DNA from: Corynespora cassiicola
Lineage: Eukaryota; Ascomycota; Dothideomycetes; Pleosporales; Corynesporascaceae
Assembly: GCA_022059125.1 (NCBI GenBank)
Contig: JAEUWY010000002.1
Location: 3,100,001-3,164,000, forward strand
Direction of reading: 5' to 3'
DNA: 64,000 bases
Below, piece after piece: positions 34,551 to 46,513 of this stretch. The position numbers were made by a program, and so were the translations under genes. Within the stretch, counting starts at the first letter, position 1. Every line of letters starts with the position of its first letter. The notes under the pieces were generated by a model. That model saw only the letters and a list, made by a program, of their open reading frames with translations, did no database searches and had not been told where the DNA came from.

Positions 34551-35940
34551 ATGGAAACAATCGAGAAATCGGTGGAGCCCACAAAAAATCGCGATTGCGA
34601 TGTTGAGAAAGGGGTATTGAGACAGGATCAGCAGACACGTTAGTAACAAACGAGGCAGCTGAAGCTAAGGAATCGAGAGCTGACTGTATGCTAGAAAGGA
34701 TCACATGCCCAGATGTGGATCTCCCACCGCTCAAGGGCCTATCGTTCCTGGATCGTTTTCTTGTTGTCTGGATCATCCTGGCAATGGCCATTGGGATCGC
34801 ATTAGGAAACACTGTCTCGTCGGCGGGGCCGGCACTACAAAGAGGCGAGCTGGCTGGTGTTAGCATACCCATTGGTGAGTACGCCGTTTTCCTAGGCCCG
34901 GGAATATCCTCCAACCCATTGCCCTCTTTTGCAAATGTCTTCGGATGTGGCAACACCCGTTCCGGTGACTGTGGGCCTGTAGTGCGAGACGCTGGTGTCA
35001 ACTATTCGCCGTAGGAAGATGGAATGGCGTATGCTAGAAAATGGTCTGACACTCTACAGCTGTTGGCCTCCTTGTCATGATGTACCCTATCTTGGCCAAA
35101 GTACGGTACGAGACGCTCCATTTGTTATTGTCGTCTCGGGCTCTCTGGGTGCAAATTGCCCTGTCCTTTGTCCTCAACTGGATAGTGGCACCCCTTTTCA
35201 TGGTTGCCCTAGCGTGGGCGTTCTTGCCAGACCGACAGGACCTTCGCGAGGGTCTCATATTCGTTGGCATAGCGCGATGCATTGCCATGGTGTTGATCTG
35301 GACAGAATTGGCCAAGGGCGACGGGGATTATTGTGCCGTCCTCGTCGCGGTCAATTCATTGATGCAAATTGTGCTTTTTGCGCCCTTTGCGGTGTTTTAT
35401 GTCCAGATTGTCAGCCGGGGTGACAAAACGAACGTTTCATACAGCAAGGTGGCCCAGAGTGTTGGGGTCTTCCTTGGCATACCACTGGGGGCAGCAGTGC
35501 TCACGCGGTTGGTGCTGATGAGACTTGTGGGGGAAAGGAATTACCAGAGGCGCTTCATCCGGTATATCGCGCCATTCTCGCTCATTGGACTCTTGTACAC
35601 CATCATTGTGCTGTTCGCGAGTCAGGGGGCGCATGTGGTCAGGCAGATCACAGACGTGCTGCGAGTATGCGCACCACTCCTGGTGTACTTTTTGGTGATT
35701 TTCACCTCAACGGTATGGCTCTGCTGGAAGCTCGGATTTGACTACAGGGTCAGCTGCACGCAGAGCTTCACGGCGGCAAGCAACAACTTCGAGCTAGCCA
35801 TCGCTGTGGTTGTGGCCGTGTACGGGGCTGGAAGTGGGCAGGCGTTAGCGAGTACGGTGGGGCCATTGATTGAGGTCCCAGTGCTCGTGGGACTAGTGTA
35901 CGTGTTGAGGTGGGTGAGGAACAAGTGGCACTGGGCCTAG
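34551..35940 (+). CDS. ACR3: Arsenite efflux permease Acr3
   Basis: Three exons, 34551-34638, 34695-34874 and 35060-35940, encode 382 residues. The second intron is 185 nt, longer than others in the window, and removing it gives the conserved run GVSIPIAVGLLVMMYPILAK. Ten hydrophobic segments are visible, starting at LDRFLVVWIILAMAIGI. The diagnostic motif GIARCIAMV carries Cys163, equivalent to the Cys needed for arsenite transport in characterised Acr3 proteins. FTAASNNFELAIAVVVAVYG carries the conserved Asn/Glu pair. Acr3 exports As(III), and in some cases Sb(III), across the plasma membrane. The usual partners, arsenate reductase or ArsH, are not adjacent. The ATG was chosen because it is followed at residue 29 by a phase-1 intron with a good branch site. 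Confidence 0.93.
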
Positions 35941-38900
35941 AAGCTGTAATTGCGATCAACGTGCGGATTGAAGTGGAACGATTGGAGGGGCGACATGGTC
36001 TGTAGCAAATTGATGGCCGCTCTGGCGAAAGTTTCCTTCTGGACTGATAGGGCAGCAAGTCCAAGACATGGAGAGCGACATGCCCGAGCGGAGAAGTTGA
36101 AGCGACGATTGCTGTTTCGTTCATGCAAGCGAACTTCTCGAATGTATTGGAAGCTCGTTCCCAAGGCAGCGGTGCTGTCAAAAGGCAGATTCGATTCGCA
36201 GAACCACAGTTTGACAAGAACAAGTGGGAGGGGAAGGTGAGCCAGGCTGCAAATAAGCTTTGGCTAGATGACGAAATGTCTCCGAGATTGGCCGCCATCC
36301 AGAGGCTAACCTGCCTCTTTCCGTAGCTGGGCGGGACGCCGGGTCTAGCGTACCACAATGGTAGACTCCCTGTATTGACTAATTTGGCGCATGCGGTGGG
36401 AACGCGTGCGTCTTGGGGGAGCACCTGCAGTTCTGGACGCGTCTCCAGGGAGGGGCACGGCGGCGGTGGCAGGCGCATGGGGAGGCAGTGGCTGTGGTGC
36501 TTTTGAGTGGTGCTCCAGACGGGTGCCCTGGCAGCTTGGTGAAGGAGGATGGCAGGTGCTGGCGGTGGAGGTGATGGCATCGTCCAGGCAGCCACGGGAT
36601 GATGACGCTGGATCCCGCCGTCTGGTACGGAGGTCGAGGCCAGGGCTTGGCACCTTCCATGCATGGAACAAGTCTGCACCCAAGCGTGAGGGCCTGAGGA
36701 ACTAGCTGGGCATGGACAGTGGGACGGGGTGGGCGTGACGTGCGAGATTTCTCGCCGTGATGCGAAGGTCGGTGGCAGGGCAATGGGCGGTCCTGCGCCT
36801 ACGTCAAGCCCTCTGCGGCCGAGGAGAGCGTTTGTGGCAGACCCTGGGGGCGAGTGGGCGGCTGGGGCACCTGGGGCACCTGGCCCAGATGTAGCTTCCT
36901 GATTCAAGGCAGTGCATTCAACAGTTTCCCGATTGGGCGGCGGGTGCCCCCAGTGGGCTGATTTTCGATCTGCCTCTCCAGCGCCGTCCCCTTCCAGCAG
37001 GTAGCCGAGCGCTCTGCACCCGCAACACAGGCTGTCGACGGCAGCAATCGCAGGCGGTGCGGCTGATCGGCGATGGGCCCGGCACATCAAGGCAGGTCAG
37101 ACGTGAGGTCGACAGAGCCTGCCGCGCCTACCCAGGCGGATTCGATTCGTACGACGGCGGGCAGAAGCAGCAGCGCGGGCAGCAGATGCAGATGCCGCAC
37201 CGTACTCGGTGCAGGCCGGTGCAGGTCGGTGCTGGCCTGGTACAGCTGGTACGACTGGTACGGGCTGGCCAAAGTTTGTGCGAGTAAGGCCGCAGGGACA
37301 GCTGGTGGGCTCTTAAGGTTGCGGGACCTTTTGCAGGCCATGCAGGTGTCCGGATATCCGACCGAAAACGCCTTGGGCAGGCTGGAGCTCGACGGCCGCC
37401 GATCAGCCGTTGCGACGGGTCGACGTGCTTGAAACGGCCTCGTCCCTCGTGACGCAGGCGCACATAGTACAGGCGCAATGCCATACCCAGTATGCTGTCC
37501 ATTCGATAGCGCTCTGGAGCCGTCGGCGGGGCCAGGCTCCCGGCCAGAGACATGGCGCGTCGGCGCGTCGGCGCACCCACAAGGGCTGCTGCATACCGCC
37601 ATGGAGAAAGTGAAGCGGGTGCCATTGCGCCGGTATCGTGGCCGCAGGCGACTTGGAGCCAGGGCTGCCTGAGCAGTCGCTGTCAAGAACAGAGCCCGAT
37701 GGGCACAGGATATTTCCTGCTGTCCAGCCTGGGCGCGAGCAACCACTCTGTCGGGACGCGGGATTATTCTGGAAACGGATGGCAAGGGGGCGTGGGGGAG
37801 CATGGGCGGCCTGCCACGTCCAAAATAGGCCCTGGAGCCGCCGAACAGAAACAGAAGTGGATAACGGGTGCTTCAACAAGCCGCCGTGCGTGCGCATCGG
37901 GTTTGGCAGCGCCTGCGACGCTCCACCATTGACACAGTCGACTGTTTCTCGCACGCCCTGAATGCCCAGCTCGCCCACGTAGCCATGTCTTCACACCGCC
38001 AGTCAGGCTATTCTCAGCACCACTCAACTCGCGGCGCAGCGCGTTGCCATCAGAGGACGAGTTCCTTGCATGCGTCGCCTGCGACATCTGTTAGCACCGC
38101 AGTCGGAACGGGGGGAGCGCCCTCAAACCTGCCTCCAGCACTCCAGCCCTCAGCCCATGCCGTTACACTGGCGCTGCCGCCGGCACCACCCACGAGGCCG
38201 GCCGGCCGATGCGGCTCTCGGGAGATGACCGCTAGCTGAGACATGGAGGGCGACGTGGGAAAGACATGGCATGTTGGGTTCGGCCATGCCGGTGTTGCGG
38301 GCTGCTGGGCGTTTGTCTGATATGATTAGTCAGGCGCCGTCCCAAGCCCTCCAGCGCGGTCTCATCATCAGCTCTGCACAGGGCTGACGCGCACAAGTCG
38401 CATCCGAGAGCATGACAAAGTGTGCTGCTGCTCGCTTCCGCCGCCGCCGGCCGTGGTGGAGACAGCCTTCTCGGTCACACTTGTGCCGCTGCACTGTTTG
38501 GCTGCAAGATCACGCATGCGCACATATCGAGCGGCAATATAGACAGGGAGTGGCCCTCGCAGCACAGTACGTGTCCCTCGCGCGCAGGCCCCGAGGGAAA
38601 TTGGAAAAGCAAAAAAACAGCAGCACGGCCAGCGCTCGCCCGCCGCCGTCCATGACACCACGGCGTTACGCTCCGGCGCTGTATGTACCGTTTCATCTGG
38701 AAGCGTAGGATGGAGCAGCAGCAAGCAAGCAAGCAGGGAGCCAGGGCGGCAGCCAACGAGGAGTACTACCGCGGCGGGCGTGGGACGGGAGCTGCGCAGG
38801 TGCGGCGTAGTCGAGCTGTTCGCTGGGAGGGAGGGCTGGGCAGGCCAGCGGCGCGAGACGTCGCCAACGGGCCGACTCATCAGCTTTCCAATCCGCTGGT

Positions 38901-41168
38901 TCGCCAGCGTTCCAGGGCAGTGGTTCGGCCGGAGAAAGGCCCTCCTAGCTACCGCCCGCCATGTTTCACATCAAATTGATGATGAAGATGGTCTGTCCGC
39001 CCTTCCTTGCAGCCCAAGTGTGGTCCCCGCACTCCCATCGCGCGCATCGCCTTGTTCGTTCGTGCCGCTCGGACCTGGACTGAGCGTGGATGCATCGCTC
39101 CTCTGCAACCCTCTCTGGCGCCGATGCTCTGGCGTGGCCGCTGCCCCGTCCCCTATCGGGCCACGACCGTCCAGAATAGGGGCCCGCCGCCCCTTTTCCC
39201 ACCCTACCCGGACGCGGCCGTCACCATCACAGCATCGCGAATCGACTGCGCCGGACGTGGCGGCACCCACTGTTGGCAGCGGCAGCGGCAGCCGCTGCGA
39301 CCGCAGAGGACAAAGCTCGCCATCGCGCGGCCGCGGGGACGGCCAGCAACATCCCAGGACCCCCTGAGCCCACTCGCCGACCAACCCCCAGGAACTTGTC
39401 ACATGTTTCCATGGGCCACGTTTCGGACTTGCAAAACTCCTTGTGCTGTCAAAACCTCCAACAGTCCCGTCGATCCGCTTTCCGGACGTTTGGTGCCAAT
39501 TTGCGTTTCGCTAGGCCTGGCTGGCAGCTGCACGCGCAATTAATGGCCAGCAGCAGGGCCGCACCGCAATTGCCGCGGCCTCGCTGGGGCCACCGGGTCC
39601 CTCCAAATCGAATCTGGTCAGGGCTCCAGGGCTCAGGGCTACAGGGCTCTAGGGCTGGCTCGGGGACGGGGACGGGGGCACAGTCCACGTCTGACAAACC
39701 ACGGTGCAAAGACTCCCTACCCGGCCCTGCCCTGCCCTGTATGGGGAAGACGGCAGCTAGAGAGCAAGGTCCAGCCGCGTGATCCCAAGCGTGGTTCGAG
39801 CGCAGTACCACGCGCCTGGGAACTCTTCCATGATAGCCACGGCTCCCTCTCTCTTCAGATTGCCGTCGGCGCAAACAAGGTTCGCCAGTTCTCGCCCGCT
39901 GAGTCGCCCGCCAGCCATGGCGCGCGTGCAGCCCGGGTGGTAGGTGGTAGGCGGTAAGTGACGGAGCGACTTTGTTGACGGGGCTTGCAGGCCCTGTCCC
40001 ACCCAAAGGGCTGTGATTTGCGCAATGTAATCGAATCCTTCCTCCGCATGTAAGCGATGAGGGAGGCTTGGATGACTTGGGCGAACACAGCAAGGAATCC
40101 AGTCTCACGCTTCATCCCCGCTGTTACCGCACATGGGGCTGTCTGGGAATCTGTGGGCTTTTTTTTTATATAACCAGGCCGTCGGGTTGCTGCCAGTTGG
40201 GTTCTGCGACAGAAGAAAAATAGATGCTACGCACCTCAGGCGGCGGCGGTTGAACCGACGGTGAGCCCAACGGCCCCGTCCACAGGATTCTCCTTGCCTC
40301 GTTCCTACCGCCCACCGCCCACATCCCACAGCGCGCGCACGCTCGGCAGCGGACCGCCGCGTGGTTCTGCAAGAAAGAGGGCAGCACAGATGCAGCAACG
40401 GGCGTGATCCCAAATCAGTAATGGGTATGCATTGGACGCCTAGGTTTCGAAGTCGACTCTGGTGTCTCGATGCGGCCATGTCAGATCTGGCAGCGACATC
40501 GCAGCCCTGGCGTATCTGCGAATCCCGGGAAATGCGTCGCCTGCAGGCGTCCGAAGCAGGCGTGGGCGTGAGCATGGGCGTGCGGATTGAGCGCCTCGAC
40601 GACGGCCATCCGGGACGCTGCCTTGGGCGGGGCGGGGCAAGGGAAATGATGGCTGCTATGGCAGGCGCAGGCCCGACTTAGCCCAGCGGGCCGTGGGCTC
40701 AAAAGCGTGCAATATGCCGAACGACGTCGGTGTCCGCATTCACAGGGCAGGGTAGGGCAGGCAGGACACATGTGGGCAGCAGTTCCACACGCCACGAGCA
40801 CGGGACGGATGGGGGCGGGGACGGAGATGGGGACGGCAGGGCCTTGGTCGCTGCTGCACGCAGCCGCGAGGCACATGTGGGCGACGAGAAAGGCGCTCCA
40901 CGACGGTCTGGTGTGGGAGCAGACGATGTGATGGTGGTGGACTGTGTGTGGGAGCACCTGGGCAGAAAATATGGGTGGGCAAGGTTTGGACGGCTGCGTC
41001 TAGCTCGGGCCAGGGCGGGCGGCTATTGGTTCGGCCAGCGAACTGGTGAATCACTGGCCAGTTCGGCGCATTTGCGCCAGAAGGGCCGGTCGGCTGCTCA
41101 TCTCTCGACGACGGACGGATGCCCACTGCTGGCGGCGGCGGAGGCGGCGGCCGCGGGTTGCCGTAGTA

Positions 41169-41235
41169 GTAGTGGTGGTGGTGGTGGTGGTGGTGGTCAT
41201 CGCCGTAGTCGACGTCGCCGTGGTGGTGGTGGTGC
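41169..41235. repeat. (GGT)n microsatellite in two blocks
   Basis: About nine GGT units (41172-41198) and a second block of about five (41220-41234) are separated by a CG-rich spacer. Confidence 0.8.
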
Positions 41236-41621
41236 GCTGTTGTTGCTGCTGCTCCATCCTCCCGGGCGCGTCCACGGCCAGCCAGGGCCCGCGGTAACAG
41301 GTGGAAATGAGACGATGAGGAAATTGATGGGCGGATGACGGGCGCTGTCATGGCGGCTGCGTCGCCCTCTGCTGCCGCCGAGTCTGCGTCGGGGAGGGAG
41401 GGCTGCGTCTGCTGCTGCGTCTGCGGCTGCGTCTGTCTGCGGCTGCGTGCCGGCGGCGGCAACAGCACGGCGAGACGAGAGGCAGCAGCCGGCAGGGCTC
41501 AGGGCTCAGGGCGAGCTGGCGGGCGGGCTGGCTGACAAGCAGCAGCCATAGCAGCGCCCTATATAGCAGCACGGCGAGGGCGCTGGGGCGGGGTTTTTTC
41601 CTCGCGCAGCGCAGCACGGCA

Positions 41622-41662
41622 TCCAGCCAGTGCAGCCAGTGCAGCCAGTGCAGCAGCCAGTG
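41622..41662. repeat. Tandem CAGCCAGTG 9-bp repeat
   Basis: Four copies of CAGCCAGTG with one slipped CAG lie about 1 kb upstream of the LaeA-like start. Confidence 0.75.
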
Positions 41663-41931
41663 CCTCCGCCCAGCGAGCGCGTCCAGCACCCACCAGCACC
41701 CAGCATCGGCCAGCCAGTGGGCGGGCGGTGGTGGTGAGGGGCGAGAGGGGCTGGCTGGGGGACCGCTATCTTGGATCCCAGCCTTTTGGTCTGCCTTCGT
41801 ATGCCCGCGCTCCCAGCAGCTCGGGACGCTTTGCCTTGGTTGTTAGCGCAGCCGGCCGCCGTTCTCAGCGTCGAGCCCGCGCTATCCCCTCCTGGTCCTT
41901 ACTCCGGGCAAGCCTGTGCATAACCACTGCT

Positions 41932-42021
41932 ATGAACTTTTGCCGGCGCGAGTCCCAGCCTGAGGTCCCAGTCGCCCGCCTGTGGAGCCCGCCTCGTCTG
42001 CTGGTCAAGGTTGACCGCTGA
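41932..42021 (+). other. Possible upstream open reading frame in the LaeA leader
   Basis: ATG at 41932 opens a 29-codon frame ending in TGA at 42019-42021. It would be a uORF if transcription starts upstream, for example from the CTATATAG at about 41560. Transcript start is unknown, so this is speculative. Confidence 0.25.
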
Positions 42022-42354
42022 CGCCTGCTTGCCCGCAACAGAGAAGCGCCAGGAGAATCGCTCGTGGCCGTGCGACCGTCGTCCTCCAGGGCGCCCCGGC
42101 ACCTTCGTTTTTTTAAATACCTACATGCCCGCTCCCTGACCGTGCAAAGCCGCTGCCGCACATCCCGGTCCCCTCTCTGCCTCAGTTGCAACCGTGGGAA
42201 GCGTTGATAAAACCTCCTCCGCCCGCACCGCTGCCCCTACCGCTGCACACCGTCCCGTCGGCCCCCAGTGCTGCTGCTGCTTGCTGCCGCTCCTCCTCCT
42301 TCTCTCGCTCGCCCCCAAGCCCTCCTACTGCTGCCCCCGCTGCTCCTCCCACCA

Positions 42355-42435
42355 CTGCTCCTCCCACCACCACCACCACCACTGCTCAGCCCTGCTGTTG
42401 CGCTTGTTGCTTGTTGTTGTTGCTGCTGCTGCTGC

Positions 42436-42467
<32 letters not shown>

Positions 42468-42470
42468 CCC
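42355..42470. repeat. (CAC)n and (CTG)n microsatellites in the LaeA leader region
   Basis: Six CAC units near 42365-42381 are followed by about fifteen CTG units, one interrupted by CCG, at 42420-42465. The end of the run is about 180 bp before the ATG. Confidence 0.85.
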
Positions 42471-42643
42471 ACCACCACCGTCACCGCCGACGCCCGCCGC
42501 CCGCCGCGAGGAGCTGCACTCACCGACTCTAGCCCCCGGCGTCTCATGACCATCGTCGTCCGCATCTGCTGCTCCCGTCGCATTCCCCGCCCGGCTGCGT
42601 CTCCTGATTACCTTCCCCCCAACCCTGCCCCCGCGAGCGCTTG

Positions 42644-44120
42644 ATGGGAAGCAAGGCTGTTCCAATGGTTACGATGGCTTCGAATGGGTGAGTGCAGCAG
42701 CCCTTCTCTCCTGCCTTCTCCCCCGCACCGTACAACCCCGGTGCCCGCCTTCCCTCCACGCCTGCCCGGCCATTGACGCCCCGCCGTCTGCACAGTACTG
42801 ACCTGACCGCCCGCGACAGATTGGCCGTGCCTGCTTCGAGCAACTACCTGGAAAATGGCCGCTACTACCACGGCTACCGGCGCGGCATGTACATGTATCC
42901 ATGCGACGAGGTGAGAAGTGCCCCCCTCTGCCACCTGCCATTTTGCTCCAGACGTACAGAAGCTCTAACGCGACGTGCATCTTGCAGCCGGAAAAAGACC
43001 GCATGGACATCTACCACAAATTGTTCTTGGTTGCACGGAGAGACCAGCTGCATCAAGCTCCGATTCCGCATCAGTGGGAGCCCCGCATCCTTGATCTGGG
43101 CTGTGGGACGGGCATCTGGTCCATTGACATGGCCGAGTAAGTCGCTCTCCCCCCGCCAACTCCGCCTTTTGCCTGTGTTGCGTCGTGCTAACTTGCCTCG
43201 CCTGCAGCCGTTATCTTAACGCAGAAGTACGCCTTTCCCAAATCCATGCACTGCTGCCCTCTTTCGGCGGAGCGCTGACCATTTGTCCCGCAGGTTCTAG
43301 GCTTGGACCTCGTGAATATCCAGCCCGAGCGGTATGCGGCCCGCCCTTGCTTGAATTAGCCCCTTCCACTGACACGGTTCCGTACAGCATCCCGCCAAAT
43401 CTGCGCTTCCGCATCCCCCGCGATTACGAGAGCCCATGGTCGCTCGGCGAGGATTCTTGGGATCTGATCCACTTGCGAATGGGCTGCGGCAGCGTCTCCA
43501 GCTGGCCCGAGTTGTACCAGAAAATCTTCGCGTACGCTCCCGTGCCCTGTGCGTCTTGTACCCTGCGAGCTAACCTTCGCCTAGTCACCTCAGGCCCGGC
43601 TATGGCTGGATAGAGCACGTCGAGATCGACATGAAGCCACGCTGCGATGACGGCACCCTTTCGAGAGACAGCGCGCTGGTCAAATGGTACGACTACCTGG
43701 CAGATGCCACCAACCGAGTCTCACGTCCCATTGCCTATGACACGGGCACCCGCGCGCTACTGGAGAGCGCCGGCTTCATTGACATCCAGGAGATTGTCAT
43801 CCGCGCACCTTACAATTCGTGGCCCAACGACCCACACCAAAAGGAAATCGGCAGGTGGTACAACTTGGGCATGACTGAGGGTCTGGACGCACTTACGTTT
43901 GCGCCTCTCACAAGGGTCTACAAGTGGGATTTGCAGGAGCATGTCAAGCCACTCGTCGAGATGGTGAGGCGGGAAGTATGTAACAAGAAGATCCACGCCT
44001 ACAACAACATGTAAGTCGACAGGAGACATCCCTCCGTGGTACCAATTCATTGAGGTCACCGGCCGGTGCTAATCCCTTGCTCGCAGACACATCTGGACGG
44101 CACGCAGGCCACAGCAGTGA
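42644..44120 (+). CDS. laeA: LaeA/LAE1-type SAM-dependent methyltransferase
   Basis: Eight exons encode 314 residues: 42644-42687, 42820-42910, 42988-43136, 43208-43226 (19 nt), 43294-43331, 43388-43531, 43585-44010 and 44087-44120. All joins are GT-AG and in frame. The sequence shows the LaeA pattern in order: [33 protein letters not shown] motif [11 protein letters not shown] (about 80-89), [52 protein letters not shown] and a C-terminal RWYNLGM block with NKKIHAYN. LaeA is the nuclear partner of VeA/VelB and globally controls secondary metabolism and development. The usual length is about 310-375. LaeA-like paralogues share these motifs, so orthology is likely but unproven. The 19-nt and 38-nt exons need transcript confirmation. 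Confidence 0.9.
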
Positions 44121-45498
44121 CCGGTGGGTGCATTGGGCACTGATCCTGTAAGACAGGAGCCATTCCGCTTGTAGGCACCCCGGCTCGGTTTTCGCGGTCG
44201 TCGATCCGATTGAACCCACCCAGCCTATGGTTTATCCCATTTTCCGAACAACCACCGGCATTCCTAGGGACCCGATACCCCTCCCGTCGTACATTTCCCC
44301 CCCTTGGAACGTTTTATCAAAATGATGTACTACCCGACAAGTACACGATTGTGCTTCCGCTTCCGGATCATCAGCAAAGGCCTTTTTTTCCTCTTTTCGG
44401 CGACGGAGTTTTGGGAGCAAAAGGATTTCCACAAAGGGTCTCATGATTTCAATGCAAGACGAAGACGACGGCCATGACCGCGACACCATTCATATTCCCC
44501 TTGACGAGCGCTGCTTCGGCGGCGGCAGCGTATGATTTTCGGCTTTGGCCTTGGCGGCGCAAGTTTGCGTAGGACAAAAACGGAGTCTTCTTTTCGGCGG
44601 CGATTGCACACGGCTAGGCGTTCATTTTTCTTTGGAGCAAGCATTTTCTGCAACATCGATACCTTGCTTTTTGTTTTGCACTCTTCACGTCGATTCACTT
44701 CGCCCTACCCACATTTTAATGCCATTTTGGAAAGAGACGGCACGAGCGGCGGCAAGTCCTTTTTTTCTGCATTTGAGGATCCATGAGTCGGACCAAGGAC
44801 AAGGATCGTGGGTACCAGCATTGAAGCATTTCCTGCGGGCTGCTCTGCACCACCCAGCTGTACACGCGGCGGCCTTCGGGTGGCTCATATGCGCGCGACT
44901 GTTCCTTCGGCCCATGCATGTTTTGTTTTGGCCGGGCCTTGCAGGTAGCGAGGAGATGGGGCATGGAGAGAGGGGGGGAGGAGGGGCATGGAGATGCGCG
45001 AACATGTTTTTTTGCTTTTGGGTTCAGAGTGCCACGCAGCGCCCACCAGGAGAGCAGGCGCGCCTGAGGGCCACGGTCGATTTGCGAAGAACATGCGTTT
45101 CGGTACCCGAATGTAACTTGCAGCTATATAATGGCAGGACATATACCCCGCTTACACCAAGAAAGACGTGCTTGCGTTGATGCCAGGACCGACAGAGCAC
45201 TTTGACCGGGAATTTTGCAAATTGCCTGTGCGTGCACATGCGAATACGGATCACGCAAGCTGCTCCCCTTCTCAAAGCAAAGGCCCCTTAGCCCGTTGGG
45301 TCGGTACCTTTACGACGGAGCCGCATCCCGTCTGGGCCATGGGACCCTTTGCAACGGTGCACCTATGGCAGGCAAAAAAAAAAAGGGCAGAAGCGGAGAG
45401 GCGGGCACTCACAGCTCGGCGTCATGCAGCCTTCGGGGTTGACGGACGGGGGAGGGAGAGGGGGAAAAAATATCATGGTCACAATGCAGCTTAAGCGG

Positions 45499-45549
45499 CT
45501 GTGGTGGTGGTGGTGGTAGTGGTGGTGGTGGTGGTAGTGGTGGTGGTGG
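45499..45549. repeat. (GTG)n microsatellite interrupted by TAG
   Basis: About fifteen GGT/GTG units, broken twice by AGT triplets. Confidence 0.85.
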
Positions 45550-46469
45550 CAAAATGGTGGAGGATGGATATGAAGTGGATATTGCTTCTCGTACGCAGCA
45601 GGATGGAAGGGGCCCACGCCATGGAGCCAGTCATTGCATTGCAGGCGAGCTGGCTGACTGTACCCGATATTCGGGGTGAGTATTGTTGCGGTGCGGCTGC
45701 ACTGGAAGGGAATGGCGGTCTGACGAAGGCCTTGCGAGGGCTATTGGCAAGTGGCATAAAAGGGTTACTCATGCTTGACGACGTGACAATGCGAGGGCAG
45801 CAGAGTGGGTGTGGGAGACATGGGGGGGCAGCATGTCTACCGGGATAAGAGACGAGGGATGACGGGGTGATCAGTGGATAAAATTGGAGAGGCAAAGATG
45901 CAGCAGCAGGCGGCGGCGGCGAGGAATACACGCGTTGCGTTCAAGGCCGCGACTGACTCCTGTCCCTGGAGAGGAGCGCGGTGCAGTTGCAGACGTTGGC
46001 AAGGATCGGCCGTGGTCGACTGACATGTGTGAAATGGGTGCATCAGGACAGGTGCTAAGGGGCTGTGGGCAACGAGCGCGGCCGCGCCTGGCAGCCTGTG
46101 GCAGAGTTTGGCATCGTCTGGCAGCGCGCCCGACACTGTGGGACGGCTACGGACCCGGGGTGTTTCTGGCCGATCGTGCGCATCTCGTCGCGTCTGCCCG
46201 CCCGTCTGCCACCAGCTGGTGCTACGGCCATGGCCATTGCTGCTCAACTCGACGTGCAGCTGGCCAGCGCCCGTTTGCCCTTCCACCCTCGCCGCCCTCG
46301 CCCATCCCCGCCGCCACTGTTTGGCTGCTTCCTCAGCGCGAGATCGCCCGGCGCTTTCTCGGACGGCGCGCCCTCGTCCCGACGTTTCCCTCTGCGCGCA
46401 CCCTCCGCCAGCGACGCGCCCTGATGGATCAACAACGCTCCCACACCCACCACCCGCCTCCCACCTTTC

Positions 46470-46513
46470 GCGCCCACGACGCCCACGACGCCCACGACGC
46501 CCACGACGCCCAC
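46470..46513. repeat. 9-bp minisatellite (CGCCCACGA)
   Basis: Nearly five perfect tandem copies of CGCCCACGA in a GC-rich gene-free stretch. Confidence 0.85.

Larger units (their letters stand above)
35941..42643. other. Gene-free GC-rich region upstream of LaeA, about 6.7 kb
   Basis: Long GC-rich open frames occur on both strands, often overlapping, with biased Ala/Arg/Pro/Ser composition and no domain. I judge them to be compositional. The right part holds (GGT)n, CAGCCAGTG repeats, (CTG)n and a likely long 5' leader of the LaeA-like gene. Confidence 0.5.

Noticed and set aside
35768..37090. Long minus-strand open frame (about 440 codons)
   Set aside because: It partly lies antisense to ACR3 exon 3 and the rest has GC-driven Pro/Ala/His composition with no motif.
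37087..37803. Minus-strand open frame of about 238 codons
   Set aside because: Overlaps similar frames on the other strand, and composition follows GC content. No domain or splice support.
40730..41468. Overlapping open frames on both strands upstream of laeA
   Set aside because: They read through (GGT)n and other simple repeats, giving His, Gly or Val runs that look artefactual.
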